Of a stretch of DNA of 64,000 nt, positions 55,267 to 62,900 are shown one piece after another (position 1 is the first letter of the stretch; each line of letters starts with the position of its first letter). The notes below the pieces were generated by a model. The model searched no databases. It was not told where the DNA came from and saw only the letters and a program-made list of their open reading frames with translations. Origin of the DNA: Euzebyella marina (lineage in GTDB: Bacteria > Bacteroidota > Bacteroidia > Flavobacteriales > Flavobacteriaceae); assembly GCF_014855515.1 (NCBI RefSeq), contig NZ_JACYFK010000001.1, positions 1 through 64,000 on the forward strand. The letters run 5' to 3'. The position numbers and the translations under genes are program-made.

Positions 55267-55866
55267 ATGAAAAAAGGATTGATTGTACTTATTGTATTGG
55301 GTCTATTGGCCTTTGTACTTTATAATTGGGCAGTTGGTTTTAACAATAAAGCAGTTGAGTTAGAGGCCGATGCCAAGACTGCCTGGTCTAATGTAGAAAG
55401 TGCTTATCAGAGAAGAAACGACCTAATAGGCAATCTGGTAAAAACCGTACAAGGCGCAGCCGATTTTGAAAGAGGAACTTTAAAGGATGTTATTGAAGCA
55501 AGAGCCAAGGCCACTTCTACCAATATTGACGCCAACAACTTGACAGCTGATAATATTCAGGCTTTTCAAGATGCCCAAAGCGGACTTACCAGTGCCCTAA
55601 GCAAACTTATGGTCGTTGTAGAAAGGTATCCGGAACTTAAGGCCAACCAAAATTTCTTAGAACTACAATCGCAGTTAGAAGGAACAGAAAATCGTATTAA
55701 TGTAGCCCGTGACCGCTTTAACGAAAAGGTAAACGACTACGACATCCATACCACCAAATTTCCTGGAAAATTATTGGCAGGTCTTTTCGGTTTTGAGGAA
55801 ATGGCTCGCTATAAAGCGGACGCCGGCTCAGAAAATGCTCCGGATGTGAATTTTGAGTTCAACTAA
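55267..55866 (+). CDS. LemA family protein
   Basis: The 199-residue protein has an N-terminal membrane helix (about 4-22) and then the coiled helical LemA domain: AKTAWSNVESAYQRRNDLIGNLVKTV, ALSKLMVVVERYPELKANQNF, ENRINVARDRFNEKVNDYDIHTTKFPG. LemA is an inner-membrane protein of unknown biochemistry. It is 5 bases before the first of two TPM genes, the standard LemA-TPM pairing. Confidence 0.95.
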   Translation: MKKGLIVLIVLGLLAFVLYNWAVGFNNKAVELEADAKTAWSNVESAYQRRNDLIGNLVKTVQGAADFERGTLKDVIEARAKATSTNIDANNLTADNIQAFQDAQSGLTSALSKLMVVVERYPELKANQNFLELQSQLEGTENRINVARDRFNEKVNDYDIHTTKFPGKLLAGLFGFEEMARYKADAGSENAPDVNFEFN

Positions 55867-55871
55867 AAGCA

Positions 55872-56309
55872 ATGTCAAGAGTTGAAGATTTTCTTTCTGC
55901 AGCCGAAGAACAAGAGGTCGTCGATGCTATTCTAAAGGCAGAAAAAAATACATCGGGCGAAATCAGGGTACATTTAGAGCCACATACGCGCATGGATACT
56001 ATGGAGCGGGCCAAGGAATTGTTTCATGTTCTTAAAATGGACAATACCAAAGAAAACAATGGCGTGCTGATCTATGTAGCTGTGAACGACCGTAAATTCG
56101 CTATCTGCGGTGATAAAGGTATCGACCAAGTAGTACCCAAAGATTTCTGGAACTCTACAAAAGACATTATTCAAAAACACTTTAAAAAAGGTGATTTCAA
56201 GCAAGGCCTTATCGATGGCATTCTGAAAGCCGGCGAAGAATTAAAAACACATTTTCCTTGGCAACAAGACGATACAAACGAACTAAGCAATGAGATTTCA
56301 AAAGGGTAG
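55872..56309 (+). CDS. TPM domain protein (cytoplasmic type)
   Basis: The 145-residue protein is one TPM (YgcG/TLP18.3) domain with EKNTSGEIRVHLEPHTR, NNGVLIYVAVNDRKFAICGDKGID and FKKGDFKQGLIDGILKAGEEL. There is no signal peptide or membrane helix. It overlaps the following larger TPM gene by 20 bases. The domain is reported as a phosphatase or as a repair factor in plants; its role in bacteria beside LemA is unclear. Confidence 0.9.
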   Translation: MSRVEDFLSAAEEQEVVDAILKAEKNTSGEIRVHLEPHTRMDTMERAKELFHVLKMDNTKENNGVLIYVAVNDRKFAICGDKGIDQVVPKDFWNSTKDIIQKHFKKGDFKQGLIDGILKAGEELKTHFPWQQDDTNELSNEISKG

Positions 56310-57081
56310 CGTATTTTTAATTTTTCTCTTTTGCTTTGCTTGGGTTCAGGCGCAGTTCGAAATTCCTGAAAAGCCAGCCAAAGAAACGAGTGTCTATGAT
56401 TATATAGACCTTCTCCCTCAAGGGCAAGAAAAGGCCTTGGAGCAAAAGTTAATTCGCTACTCCGACAGTACCTCAACACAGATTGTTGTTGCTATTATCA
56501 GCAGCACCGAAGGTGAAAACATTAATTACCTAGGGGCGCAATGGGGCCAAAAATGGGGTATTGGGCAGTCTGGAAAAGATAACGGTGTTCTGGTGCTTCT
56601 CGCCAAAGACGATAGACGTATTGTCATCAACACGGGCTATGGGGTCGAGGGCAGCCTCACCGATGCCATGTCTCGACGCATCATCGAAAATATTATCGTT
56701 CCCCAGTTTAAAAATTCAGATTTCTACGGCGGCCTTGACCAAGGGGCGGATGCCATATTTCAGGTATTGACCGGAGAATTCAAAGAAGAACGTACTTTCA
56801 ATGATGGTGGTGGATTTCCATTTAGCTCTTTCCTACCATTTATCATCTTTGTTATTATCATCATCATTCTTGCCAATAGAAATAAACGTGGCGGAGGAAG
56901 AAATGGTGGCCGACGCTCTGGCGGACTTGATATTTGGGATATGATTATTCTAAGCAATATGGGACGCAGTAGTGGTTCCGGAGGCTTTGGAGGCGGCTCA
57001 GGAGGAGGTTTTGGTGGTGGTTTCGGCGGTGGCTTCGGAGGCGGAGGTTTTGGCGGAGGCGGTGCTTCCGGTGGTTGGTAG
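56290..57081 (+). CDS. TPM domain exported protein with Gly-rich tail
   Basis: The 263-residue protein has a signal peptide (about 1-20, ending VQAQ), a TPM domain (about 30-165, with STQIVVAIISSTEGENI, DNGVLVLLAKDDRRIVINTGYGVEG and FYGGLDQGADAIFQVL), and one membrane helix (about 180-194). A tail of almost pure Gly with Phe and Ser follows (about 220-263). This is the YgcG type that goes with LemA. The DNA of the tail is highly repetitive (GGT/GGC/GGA codons). It is convergent with the DUF4174 gene (10 bases apart). Confidence 0.92.
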   Translation: MRFQKGSVFLIFLFCFAWVQAQFEIPEKPAKETSVYDYIDLLPQGQEKALEQKLIRYSDSTSTQIVVAIISSTEGENINYLGAQWGQKWGIGQSGKDNGVLVLLAKDDRRIVINTGYGVEGSLTDAMSRRIIENIIVPQFKNSDFYGGLDQGADAIFQVLTGEFKEERTFNDGGGFPFSSFLPFIIFVIIIIILANRNKRGGGRNGGRRSGGLDIWDMIILSNMGRSSGSGGFGGGSGGGFGGGFGGGFGGGGFGGGGASGGW

Positions 57082-57091
57082 GCAACCTACC

Positions 57092-57607
57092 CTATTCTAA
57101 TTTCCCTTTTTTCATTTCGTTCATTCGCATGGGCATCGAATCAATGAGCCTGAAAAGGCTTTCTTTATCAAGAAACTCATCTTGCCTTAACTTAACACCT
57201 CCATCGAGACCTATAAGTATGACCTCGAATGTGTTCTTAGTATGAAGGTATTTCTCAGAAAAGCCTTCGGTTACCACACCGACTTCTTTTTTCTTAGGTT
57301 TCTTAAAGTCGGTAAACTTAAAATCGGTTCCTTCAATCTGATAAAGGATGAGTTTTCTATCTTCCATGTTTTCATCGGCGTTGGTTAACTCATCTATTTG
57401 CTTGATGTATTCGGTAGATTGGGCGTCCTCAGCTTTTACAATAAGTATGCGATTATTCCAGCGGTATGCTTCCAGTTCTTGGGCATTTAGACTTATAAAC
57501 GAAGAGAATACAAAGATTATAGCGATAATAGTTAAATGAAACCTGAAAATTTCGGCCGCCGCTCGTGTGTTAAGAAATCTTGAGTTATGTTTACCATTGC
57601 GGTTCAT
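57092..57607 (-). CDS. DUF4174 exported protein
   Basis: The 171-residue protein has an unusually long basic N-terminus (about 22 residues) before the hydrophobic stretch FHLTIIAIIFVFSSF and a cleavage-like LNAQ. No other ATG is available before the domain, so the long signal is accepted. The mature part is the DUF4174 domain, starting EAYRWNNRILIVKAED and with VILIGLDGGVKLRQDE. The fold is thioredoxin-like without active Cys. It overlaps the end of the DHFR-like gene by 17 bases, so they are coupled. Confidence 0.85.
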   Translation of the reverse strand: MNRNGKHNSRFLNTRAAAEIFRFHLTIIAIIFVFSSFISLNAQELEAYRWNNRILIVKAEDAQSTEYIKQIDELTNADENMEDRKLILYQIEGTDFKFTDFKKPKKKEVGVVTEGFSEKYLHTKNTFEVILIGLDGGVKLRQDEFLDKESLFRLIDSMPMRMNEMKKGKLE

Positions 57608-58139
57608 AATAGGAAGTTACTGTACCACTCTTAAAAGCTGTTGTCTTTATCAACTTTAGATCGACCCTATCGCTAATATTTTTGAACAAAGGCAATCCCG
57701 CACCAGCTATTATCGGATGTACGCATAGTTGATATTCATCGATAAGCTTTAATTGTGTCAATAAAACAATCAAGCTTGGGCTACCTATCAAAATATTCTT
57801 CCCGGAAAGTTGTTTCAATTTTGCAATTTCTTCCTCGGGGCTGTTTTGGGCCAATTCGGCAGAATGCCAATCTAATTTCTTTAAAGTTCTTGAAAACACT
57901 ATCTTTTTTATACTATCGATTCTTTTGGCAAATTCATCGGTAGCAACATCCCCCGTCGGGTTTTTAACTACAGTAGGCCAGTATTCCATTAATTGATAGG
58001 TAACCCTTCCATAAAGAACGATATCTGCATTGGCCAAAACATCGGCAAAATGTTGGTGAAGTTGTTCATCGGCAATGGCCGAAGTATGGTCACAAAACCC
58101 ATCAAGGGTCATATTGATAGCGGCAATTACTTTTCTCAT
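57591..58139 (-). CDS. Dihydrofolate reductase family protein (RibD C-terminal-like)
   Basis: The 182-residue protein is one RibD-C/DHFR-like domain: MRKVIAAINMTLDGFCDH at the start, LYGRVTYQLMEYWP, IKKIVFSRTLKK, LSGKNILIGSPSLIVLLTQLKLIDEYQL, and VHPIIAGAGLPLF near the end. Family members use NAD(P)H for reductions of pterins or other rings, and most are uncharacterised. It is upstream of DUF4174 with a 17-base overlap and 62 bases from the methyltransferase gene. Confidence 0.92.
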   Translation of the reverse strand: MRKVIAAINMTLDGFCDHTSAIADEQLHQHFADVLANADIVLYGRVTYQLMEYWPTVVKNPTGDVATDEFAKRIDSIKKIVFSRTLKKLDWHSAELAQNSPEEEIAKLKQLSGKNILIGSPSLIVLLTQLKLIDEYQLCVHPIIAGAGLPLFKNISDRVDLKLIKTTAFKSGTVTSYYEPQW

Positions 58140-58201
58140 ATTTCATCAATTAAAAACCACCTAAAACGCTCTAAAGGAAAAAGTCTTAGGTATTAATAAA
58201 G

Positions 58202-58945
58202 TTACCCTTCGTTGAGCTTTCCTATTCTAAGCAGTATGGGAAAAACTACCTCTTTACGTTCATTGGCTTGCCAGTATGTTTTCAGTTTCTCTTTCAGTTC
58301 TTCAACGGGGTTGTAACCTTTCCGCCGAACAAAATGTTTGACTGCCGACCAAGTGTTTAGGTACCCTACCAAATGGTCTAAACTCCATAAGTGTCTATTC
58401 TCAAATTGCGGAGTTGAAATTTCTTCAAATGGAAAAGGAATAGTTCGATAACCCTCATCGATATAGAGCCTTTCTTTGTCCCAAAAGCTACCGATAGTGT
58501 TTGTATAGAAATCAGATATTAAAGCATCTACCGTTGGAGACACAGAAATAATACCATAACCCACGATGCAAAGTAATGCATCCTTCTTGGCCGTGCGTCT
58601 TACTTCAGCGTAAAATTTTTCAAAATCAAACCAATGTACTGCTTGAGCCACTACTATAAAATCAAATAAATCATCCTCAAAAAGGGTCTGCTCAGCAGGC
58701 TGAATACTATAAAATATGTTATTAGCCTTTGCTGCATTGTTAATCTGCTGCTTACTAATATCTGTTGCCATTATCTTTTTAAAAGATTTTGCCAATTTAT
58801 AAGCAACCTGACCATTGCCCGTGCCACAATCCCAAGCACAGTCTTTTTTCTCTAACAACTCATCTAAATATGAAAAAAATGTTGGCGGATATGTAGGCCG
58901 GTATTTCGCATACTTATCAGATTGAGAGGAAAAATTATCTTTCAT
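58202..58945 (-). CDS. Class I SAM-dependent methyltransferase
   Basis: I choose the ATG at 58945 (247 residues), because the frame upstream overlaps the next lipoprotein gene and shows no coding character. The protein has the methyltransferase motifs I (WDCGTGNGQVAYKLA, about 41-55), II (IMATDISKQQI) and IV (FIVVAQAVHWFDFEKFYAEV). The type is close to TMT1/YodH-like proteins that methylate small molecules. A possible promoter on the minus strand has TATCTTTA with TTG 18 bases upstream near 58970-59000. Confidence 0.88.
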   Translation of the reverse strand: MKDNFSSQSDKYAKYRPTYPPTFFSYLDELLEKKDCAWDCGTGNGQVAYKLAKSFKKIMATDISKQQINNAAKANNIFYSIQPAEQTLFEDDLFDFIVVAQAVHWFDFEKFYAEVRRTAKKDALLCIVGYGIISVSPTVDALISDFYTNTIGSFWDKERLYIDEGYRTIPFPFEEISTPQFENRHLWSLDHLVGYLNTWSAVKHFVRRKGYNPVEELKEKLKTYWQANERKEVVFPILLRIGKLNEG

Positions 58946-59033
58946 ATGCGGTAAATTGAAGACATTTTCTATAAAGATATAAGTTTGCTTTGGAAGACAA
59001 CTCGATAAGAAAATACAACCGCAATGACTTACA

Positions 59034-59450
59034 TTATTGCCTTCGATATTTATAACTACAGCCCTCAATGCATATAGGGCCACTAGTGGGCTTTAGTATA
59101 AAATGGTCGGATTTGTATTCTATATGGTATGAAATGAAACCATCATCGTTTTCATTTTTAGGTTTAAAGTCATCACAGGTGTATTGTAGCAACAACTCAT
59201 TGCCATTTATTCTAAAGAGGCCTTCAGAGCACTCCTTAAACCTATCAGAATTGAATTTTCCGTCTTCTTGAAATTGCAATTGATTACCGTTATCAACATC
59301 GACCCAATAATGAGGTCCTCCGGCGCTGATAAGCGTCTCAGCCAACACCCAGTTACCGATTAAATCACCTTTTTCTGCTTCGTACTTATCGTCTGAACTA
59401 CAAGATGCCCAACCGAAACCAATAACCAGAATAAAAATTAGTCTTTTCAC
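59034..59450 (-). CDS. Lipocalin-like lipoprotein
   Basis: The 138-residue protein has a lipobox Cys at 17 (WASC) and a short acidic linker. One small beta-barrel domain begins LIGNWVLAET and has QLQFQEDGKFNSDRFK. The Ser/Cys positions (ECSEG, YTCDD, CIEGC) suggest two disulfides. Lipocalin-like domains of this type have no known function. It stands alone with about 90 bases of spacer on each side. Confidence 0.75.
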   Translation of the reverse strand: MKRLIFILVIGFGWASCSSDDKYEAEKGDLIGNWVLAETLISAGGPHYWVDVDNGNQLQFQEDGKFNSDRFKECSEGLFRINGNELLLQYTCDDFKPKNENDDGFISYHIEYKSDHFILKPTSGPICIEGCSYKYRRQ

Positions 59451-59545
59451 TCAACCCGTTTTAACTATAGATGCATAAAAATGACTTTTGTTGCGTAACT
59501 AATGGTTTAAATAAATAGGATGACAATAATATTCCGAAATAAAAA

Positions 59546-59980
59546 TTAATCGTTTAGAGAATCGATCCCCTCATCACGTAACTTCTTAAGATGTTCTTTC
59601 ATCTGATTTACTTGGTCGAGCGGGTGGCCTTTCCAAAGGGAAACCTCCCCTACTACCCTAAAGGGATGTACCGAACGATATGATTTCGTGGGATTGCCCG
59701 GAAATTTTTTATCTGTCAAATCTGGATCATCTTCAATTTCACCGGTCGGTTCCACTAAATAAATTCGCTCCTCACCTTCGCCTAGGGCTAATTCTGCCCC
59801 CCAGATAGCTGCGTCTAAAGTAGCGGAGAGAAGAATATATTTTGCACTTTTTCGCTTACCGAAGTTTGAGCTATAGCCCACCTCTATCAAATCTCCTAAC
59901 ATAAGGTCTGCCTTGCTTCCATGAAAATAGGTTTGCTTAAAGGGTGTTGGAGCAGCGGTTGCTTCTTTTGAGCTTTCCAT
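59546..59980 (-). CDS. arr: Rifampin ADP-ribosyltransferase Arr
   Basis: Arr uses NAD to ADP-ribosylate the hydroxyl of rifamycins and makes them inactive. The 144-residue length is normal. Family blocks are all present: QTYFHGSKADLMLGDLIEVGY, YILLSATLDAAIWGAELALGEGEERIYLVEPTG, EDDPDLTDKKFPGNPTKSYRS and PFRVVGEVSLWKGH. The catalytic Asp is in ATLDAAIWGAE. There is no mobile element around it and the base composition matches its neighbours, so it seems a resident chromosomal gene. Confidence 0.93.
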   Translation of the reverse strand: MESSKEATAAPTPFKQTYFHGSKADLMLGDLIEVGYSSNFGKRKSAKYILLSATLDAAIWGAELALGEGEERIYLVEPTGEIEDDPDLTDKKFPGNPTKSYRSVHPFRVVGEVSLWKGHPLDQVNQMKEHLKKLRDEGIDSLND

Positions 59981-60101
59981 AGCTAAGAGTGTTAATAATT
60001 TGAGTCATGAATGGAGAAATAACTATTGACCAATGGGCATAGTTATCATATTACTTTTGTATAGTAGTATTTAAAGCACTTTTCTTAGGTACCCGGCATC
60101 C

Positions 60102-60578
60102 CTAGTACTTTGTTTTGTCCGTTTTGGTATCCCAGGCATTAAAAACAGGCAACACCTCCTTTCTTAATAGTTGAATAAAGGCAATTTGACGTTCTCCCAT
60201 CTCTTTATCCAATTCGTCATAAATAAAACGATCATCAAAATTGATAGCTTTGGCGTCTTCTTTTGTACAGGCAAAATAGACCTCTTTAGGTCTTGCCCAA
60301 TAAATGGCACCCAAACACATTGGGCATGGTTCGCACGAGGTATAAAGTATGCATTCATCTAATTGAAAAGAGTTAAGTTTTTTACAAGCATCTCTAATAA
60401 CAACCATTTCGGCATGAGCGGTAGGGTCATTTGTAGAAGTTACTTGGTTATGACCCTCAGCAATTATCTGACCCTTCTTGACAATAACTGCCCCAAAAGG
60501 ACCGCCGGCATTCGAGTTCATTCCTTTTTCAGCCATTGAAATGGCCCTCTTCATGAAATATTCGTGTGATTCTGTCAT
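60102..60578 (-). CDS. Nucleoside deaminase (guanine deaminase-like)
   Basis: The 158-residue zinc enzyme has the cytidine-deaminase fold. The catalytic site is H55-A-E57 (PTAHAEMVVIRDA) and C85-PM-C88 (SCEPCPMCLGAIYWA). The N-terminal GGPFGAVIVK and the C-terminal FDDRFIYDEL segment agree with guanine deaminase GuaD more than with tRNA-specific TadA. It converts guanine to xanthine or a similar base. It stands alone on the minus strand between arr and the GH3 gene. Confidence 0.88.
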   Translation of the reverse strand: MTESHEYFMKRAISMAEKGMNSNAGGPFGAVIVKKGQIIAEGHNQVTSTNDPTAHAEMVVIRDACKKLNSFQLDECILYTSCEPCPMCLGAIYWARPKEVYFACTKEDAKAINFDDRFIYDELDKEMGERQIAFIQLLRKEVLPVFNAWDTKTDKTKY

Positions 60579-60642
60579 TTGATTTTTTTGATTCTTAAAA
60601 GTACAGTGATTATCCCCTACATACGATTAAAAACATAAAATC

Positions 60643-62700
60643 TCACTCCTTATAGGTGAGTCCCTCATCAAAATGAAACAGGGCATAGCCCTCTTCTTCC
60701 ATTGAGCCCGGCAAATCAGACTTTTGTTTTGAAGCCATTTCATCGCTCACTGGGGTGGTAAAAGGCATTTTGCCGGTCGGCGAGAACTCTCCGGCAACGA
60801 TATCCAATAATGCTTCGGGAGTAGTGCCAAAAGTGGCCAGTACCGCCTTTATATTATTAGGCCGAGAATCTGAATAAATTTCATCAATCGCCCAAGGATT
60901 GGTAAAATTCACGGCTAAAATCGTTGGTTTCTTTGCAATCAAAGAGTTGACATAGTCATTATCAATTCCGTTTTCAGAAAGATTCACATGCAAGGAGCTA
61001 CCATCGGATTCAAAGAGTGACTTTCCTTTGGGCACCAACCATAACAAGACCATATCTGCCTTAGAAGGGTCGGAAACCAATTCAACGCTTCCCTCATAGC
61101 CTTCCGGCAGGTAGACATTACTGTTCTTGCCATCTCTGACGGGAATATAAGTTTCAAAATATACTTTGGTCTTTTCCTTTAAAGGAAGGCTTTTCTCATT
61201 CTCTCCGCCTTGATTTCTCAACAGCACAATCGACTTTCTCATTGCCAAAGCCGCTTGTTCTGCAAAAAGATCGTTTCCTACCACCTTCACGGCATTATCA
61301 ACATCTACATACGGATTTTCAAATAACCCCAATCGAAATTTTTCATTCAATAGCAAGCTAACCGAATGATCGACCTGCTTTATTAAATCTGGATTGGCTT
61401 TTAGGGTTTCTATCAACTTACTAGGGTCTGCTGTACCTGAAAAAAGATTGACGCCGGCCTCCAAGGCCATTTTATACCGCTCCGTAATGCTCAAACTTTC
61501 AACCCCCCAAGGCATCATTTCAATTGGGCCTGTGTCTGAATTGATAATACCTTCATAACCTAGCTCTTTTCGAAGTACATCTTGAAGCACTTCTTTATTA
61601 AAAGCGTAACCAACTTCCGGAAAAGGCGTATGCACCGGATAGGAATAATAGGGCATAATGGAAGAAGTACCGGCCTCAATGGCAGCTTTAAAAGGAATTA
61701 AATTATTTTGAAACATATCAGCTTCAAAAACCTCTCTTTTCCCCCAATCGAAATGGGGATCTTGCCCACCTTCGGTGGCTCCACCACCAGGAAAATGCTT
61801 TGTCGTAAGCGCTACCGATGTAGCGTTGAGACTATCACCTTGAAAGCCCAAAACCACTTCTCGAATCATTCGGGCGGCCAAATCGGCATCCTCGCCAAAA
61901 GTACCCTCTACCCTTTGCCAACGCGGATCTGTGGCCAGGTCTGCCATATACATGTAGCCCTTTCTCAAACCGACCGAAAGCCATTCGGTTCTTGATATAT
62001 CGGCAAATTCACGGGTGAGTTCAAAATCTCTCATAGCGGCTAGCCCCAACTCTCCCGGCCATTGTGTAAACGGGGTTTTACCTACTGTTAGGCCTATAGA
62101 GGCATCTATAGCAATATGATTTCTAGGATTAGAGGTAATGATTGCCGGGATGCCATGTGTATGGGCCTCACACAATTCTTGTAGGTTATTGGTATACTCT
62201 GCCAAGATTTCGACGGAAGGGTTCGCACGTAAAATAAAATGCCTTTTGTGAAACTCGGTTACGTCTTTCGTAGTACCGGCAGCTGATATGGTCGGGTACG
62301 GCAAAGGCTTTCGCGTAAAGATATTAGTTTCATTTACTTGGTCCACTTCATTAAAACCACTTGTTATCGGCTCATTATTCTGGGGCCTACTAAACGACCA
62401 ATCGTTTTCTAATCTGGTGGTGCTGATAAGCATAAAACCGGCTTTCTCCTCCAAACTCATTCGAGATAGAAGATCTGCACTTCGCTGCTCTACAGATAAG
62501 CGCCAATCTTCGTATGGGTTGAGTACTCCATCTTTATTTAGGTCTTTAAAATCTAGCTCATCCTCGGTCAAAACGTTCACCGATCTAAAACCAAGTTCGA
62601 CTTGTTTAACCGGAGCTAATTCTTTCACTTTTACGTCACTTTTACAAGCCGTCATTATTAAAGCAAGTACGGACACATAGATATATCGAAGTCGAGCCAT
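60643..62700 (-). CDS. GH3 family glycoside hydrolase lipoprotein
   Basis: The 685-residue protein has a lipobox Cys at 19 (MTAC), a short EF-hand-like loop (DLNKDGVLNPYED, about residues 51-65), the GH3 TIM-barrel domain and the alpha/beta sandwich. The nucleophile is Asp389 in IINSDTGPIEMM, and the substrate pocket includes TTKHFPGGGATEGGQDPH. It should release glucose, xylose or N-acetylglucosamine from the end of sugars on the cell surface or in the periplasm. It is divergent from the SusC gene, which suggests a shared polysaccharide locus. Confidence 0.9.
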   Translation of the reverse strand: MARLRYIYVSVLALIMTACKSDVKVKELAPVKQVELGFRSVNVLTEDELDFKDLNKDGVLNPYEDWRLSVEQRSADLLSRMSLEEKAGFMLISTTRLENDWSFSRPQNNEPITSGFNEVDQVNETNIFTRKPLPYPTISAAGTTKDVTEFHKRHFILRANPSVEILAEYTNNLQELCEAHTHGIPAIITSNPRNHIAIDASIGLTVGKTPFTQWPGELGLAAMRDFELTREFADISRTEWLSVGLRKGYMYMADLATDPRWQRVEGTFGEDADLAARMIREVVLGFQGDSLNATSVALTTKHFPGGGATEGGQDPHFDWGKREVFEADMFQNNLIPFKAAIEAGTSSIMPYYSYPVHTPFPEVGYAFNKEVLQDVLRKELGYEGIINSDTGPIEMMPWGVESLSITERYKMALEAGVNLFSGTADPSKLIETLKANPDLIKQVDHSVSLLLNEKFRLGLFENPYVDVDNAVKVVGNDLFAEQAALAMRKSIVLLRNQGGENEKSLPLKEKTKVYFETYIPVRDGKNSNVYLPEGYEGSVELVSDPSKADMVLLWLVPKGKSLFESDGSSLHVNLSENGIDNDYVNSLIAKKPTILAVNFTNPWAIDEIYSDSRPNNIKAVLATFGTTPEALLDIVAGEFSPTGKMPFTTPVSDEMASKQKSDLPGSMEEEGYALFHFDEGLTYKE

Positions 62701-62900
62701 GATATGAGTTTATGGCTCTTAAATTAAAAAAAATCTTCAAAATACTGGCAAATGTTAAAGGCCAATGAGAGTGGGACTATACGAAGAAAATGAGTCCCTC
62801 ACTTTTTCAAGAGCAGCACAGTACAGGATGCGAAATTAGAAATTGCCGTCTACAATTGTATAATCAATGTAATCGATTACTCAACTTTAACAACTTAATT

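Noticed and set aside
56980-57081. Dense GGT/GGC/GGA repeats resembling a DNA repeat array
   Set aside because: They encode the Gly-rich tail of the TPM protein and stay in frame, so they are protein low complexity rather than a separate repeat element.
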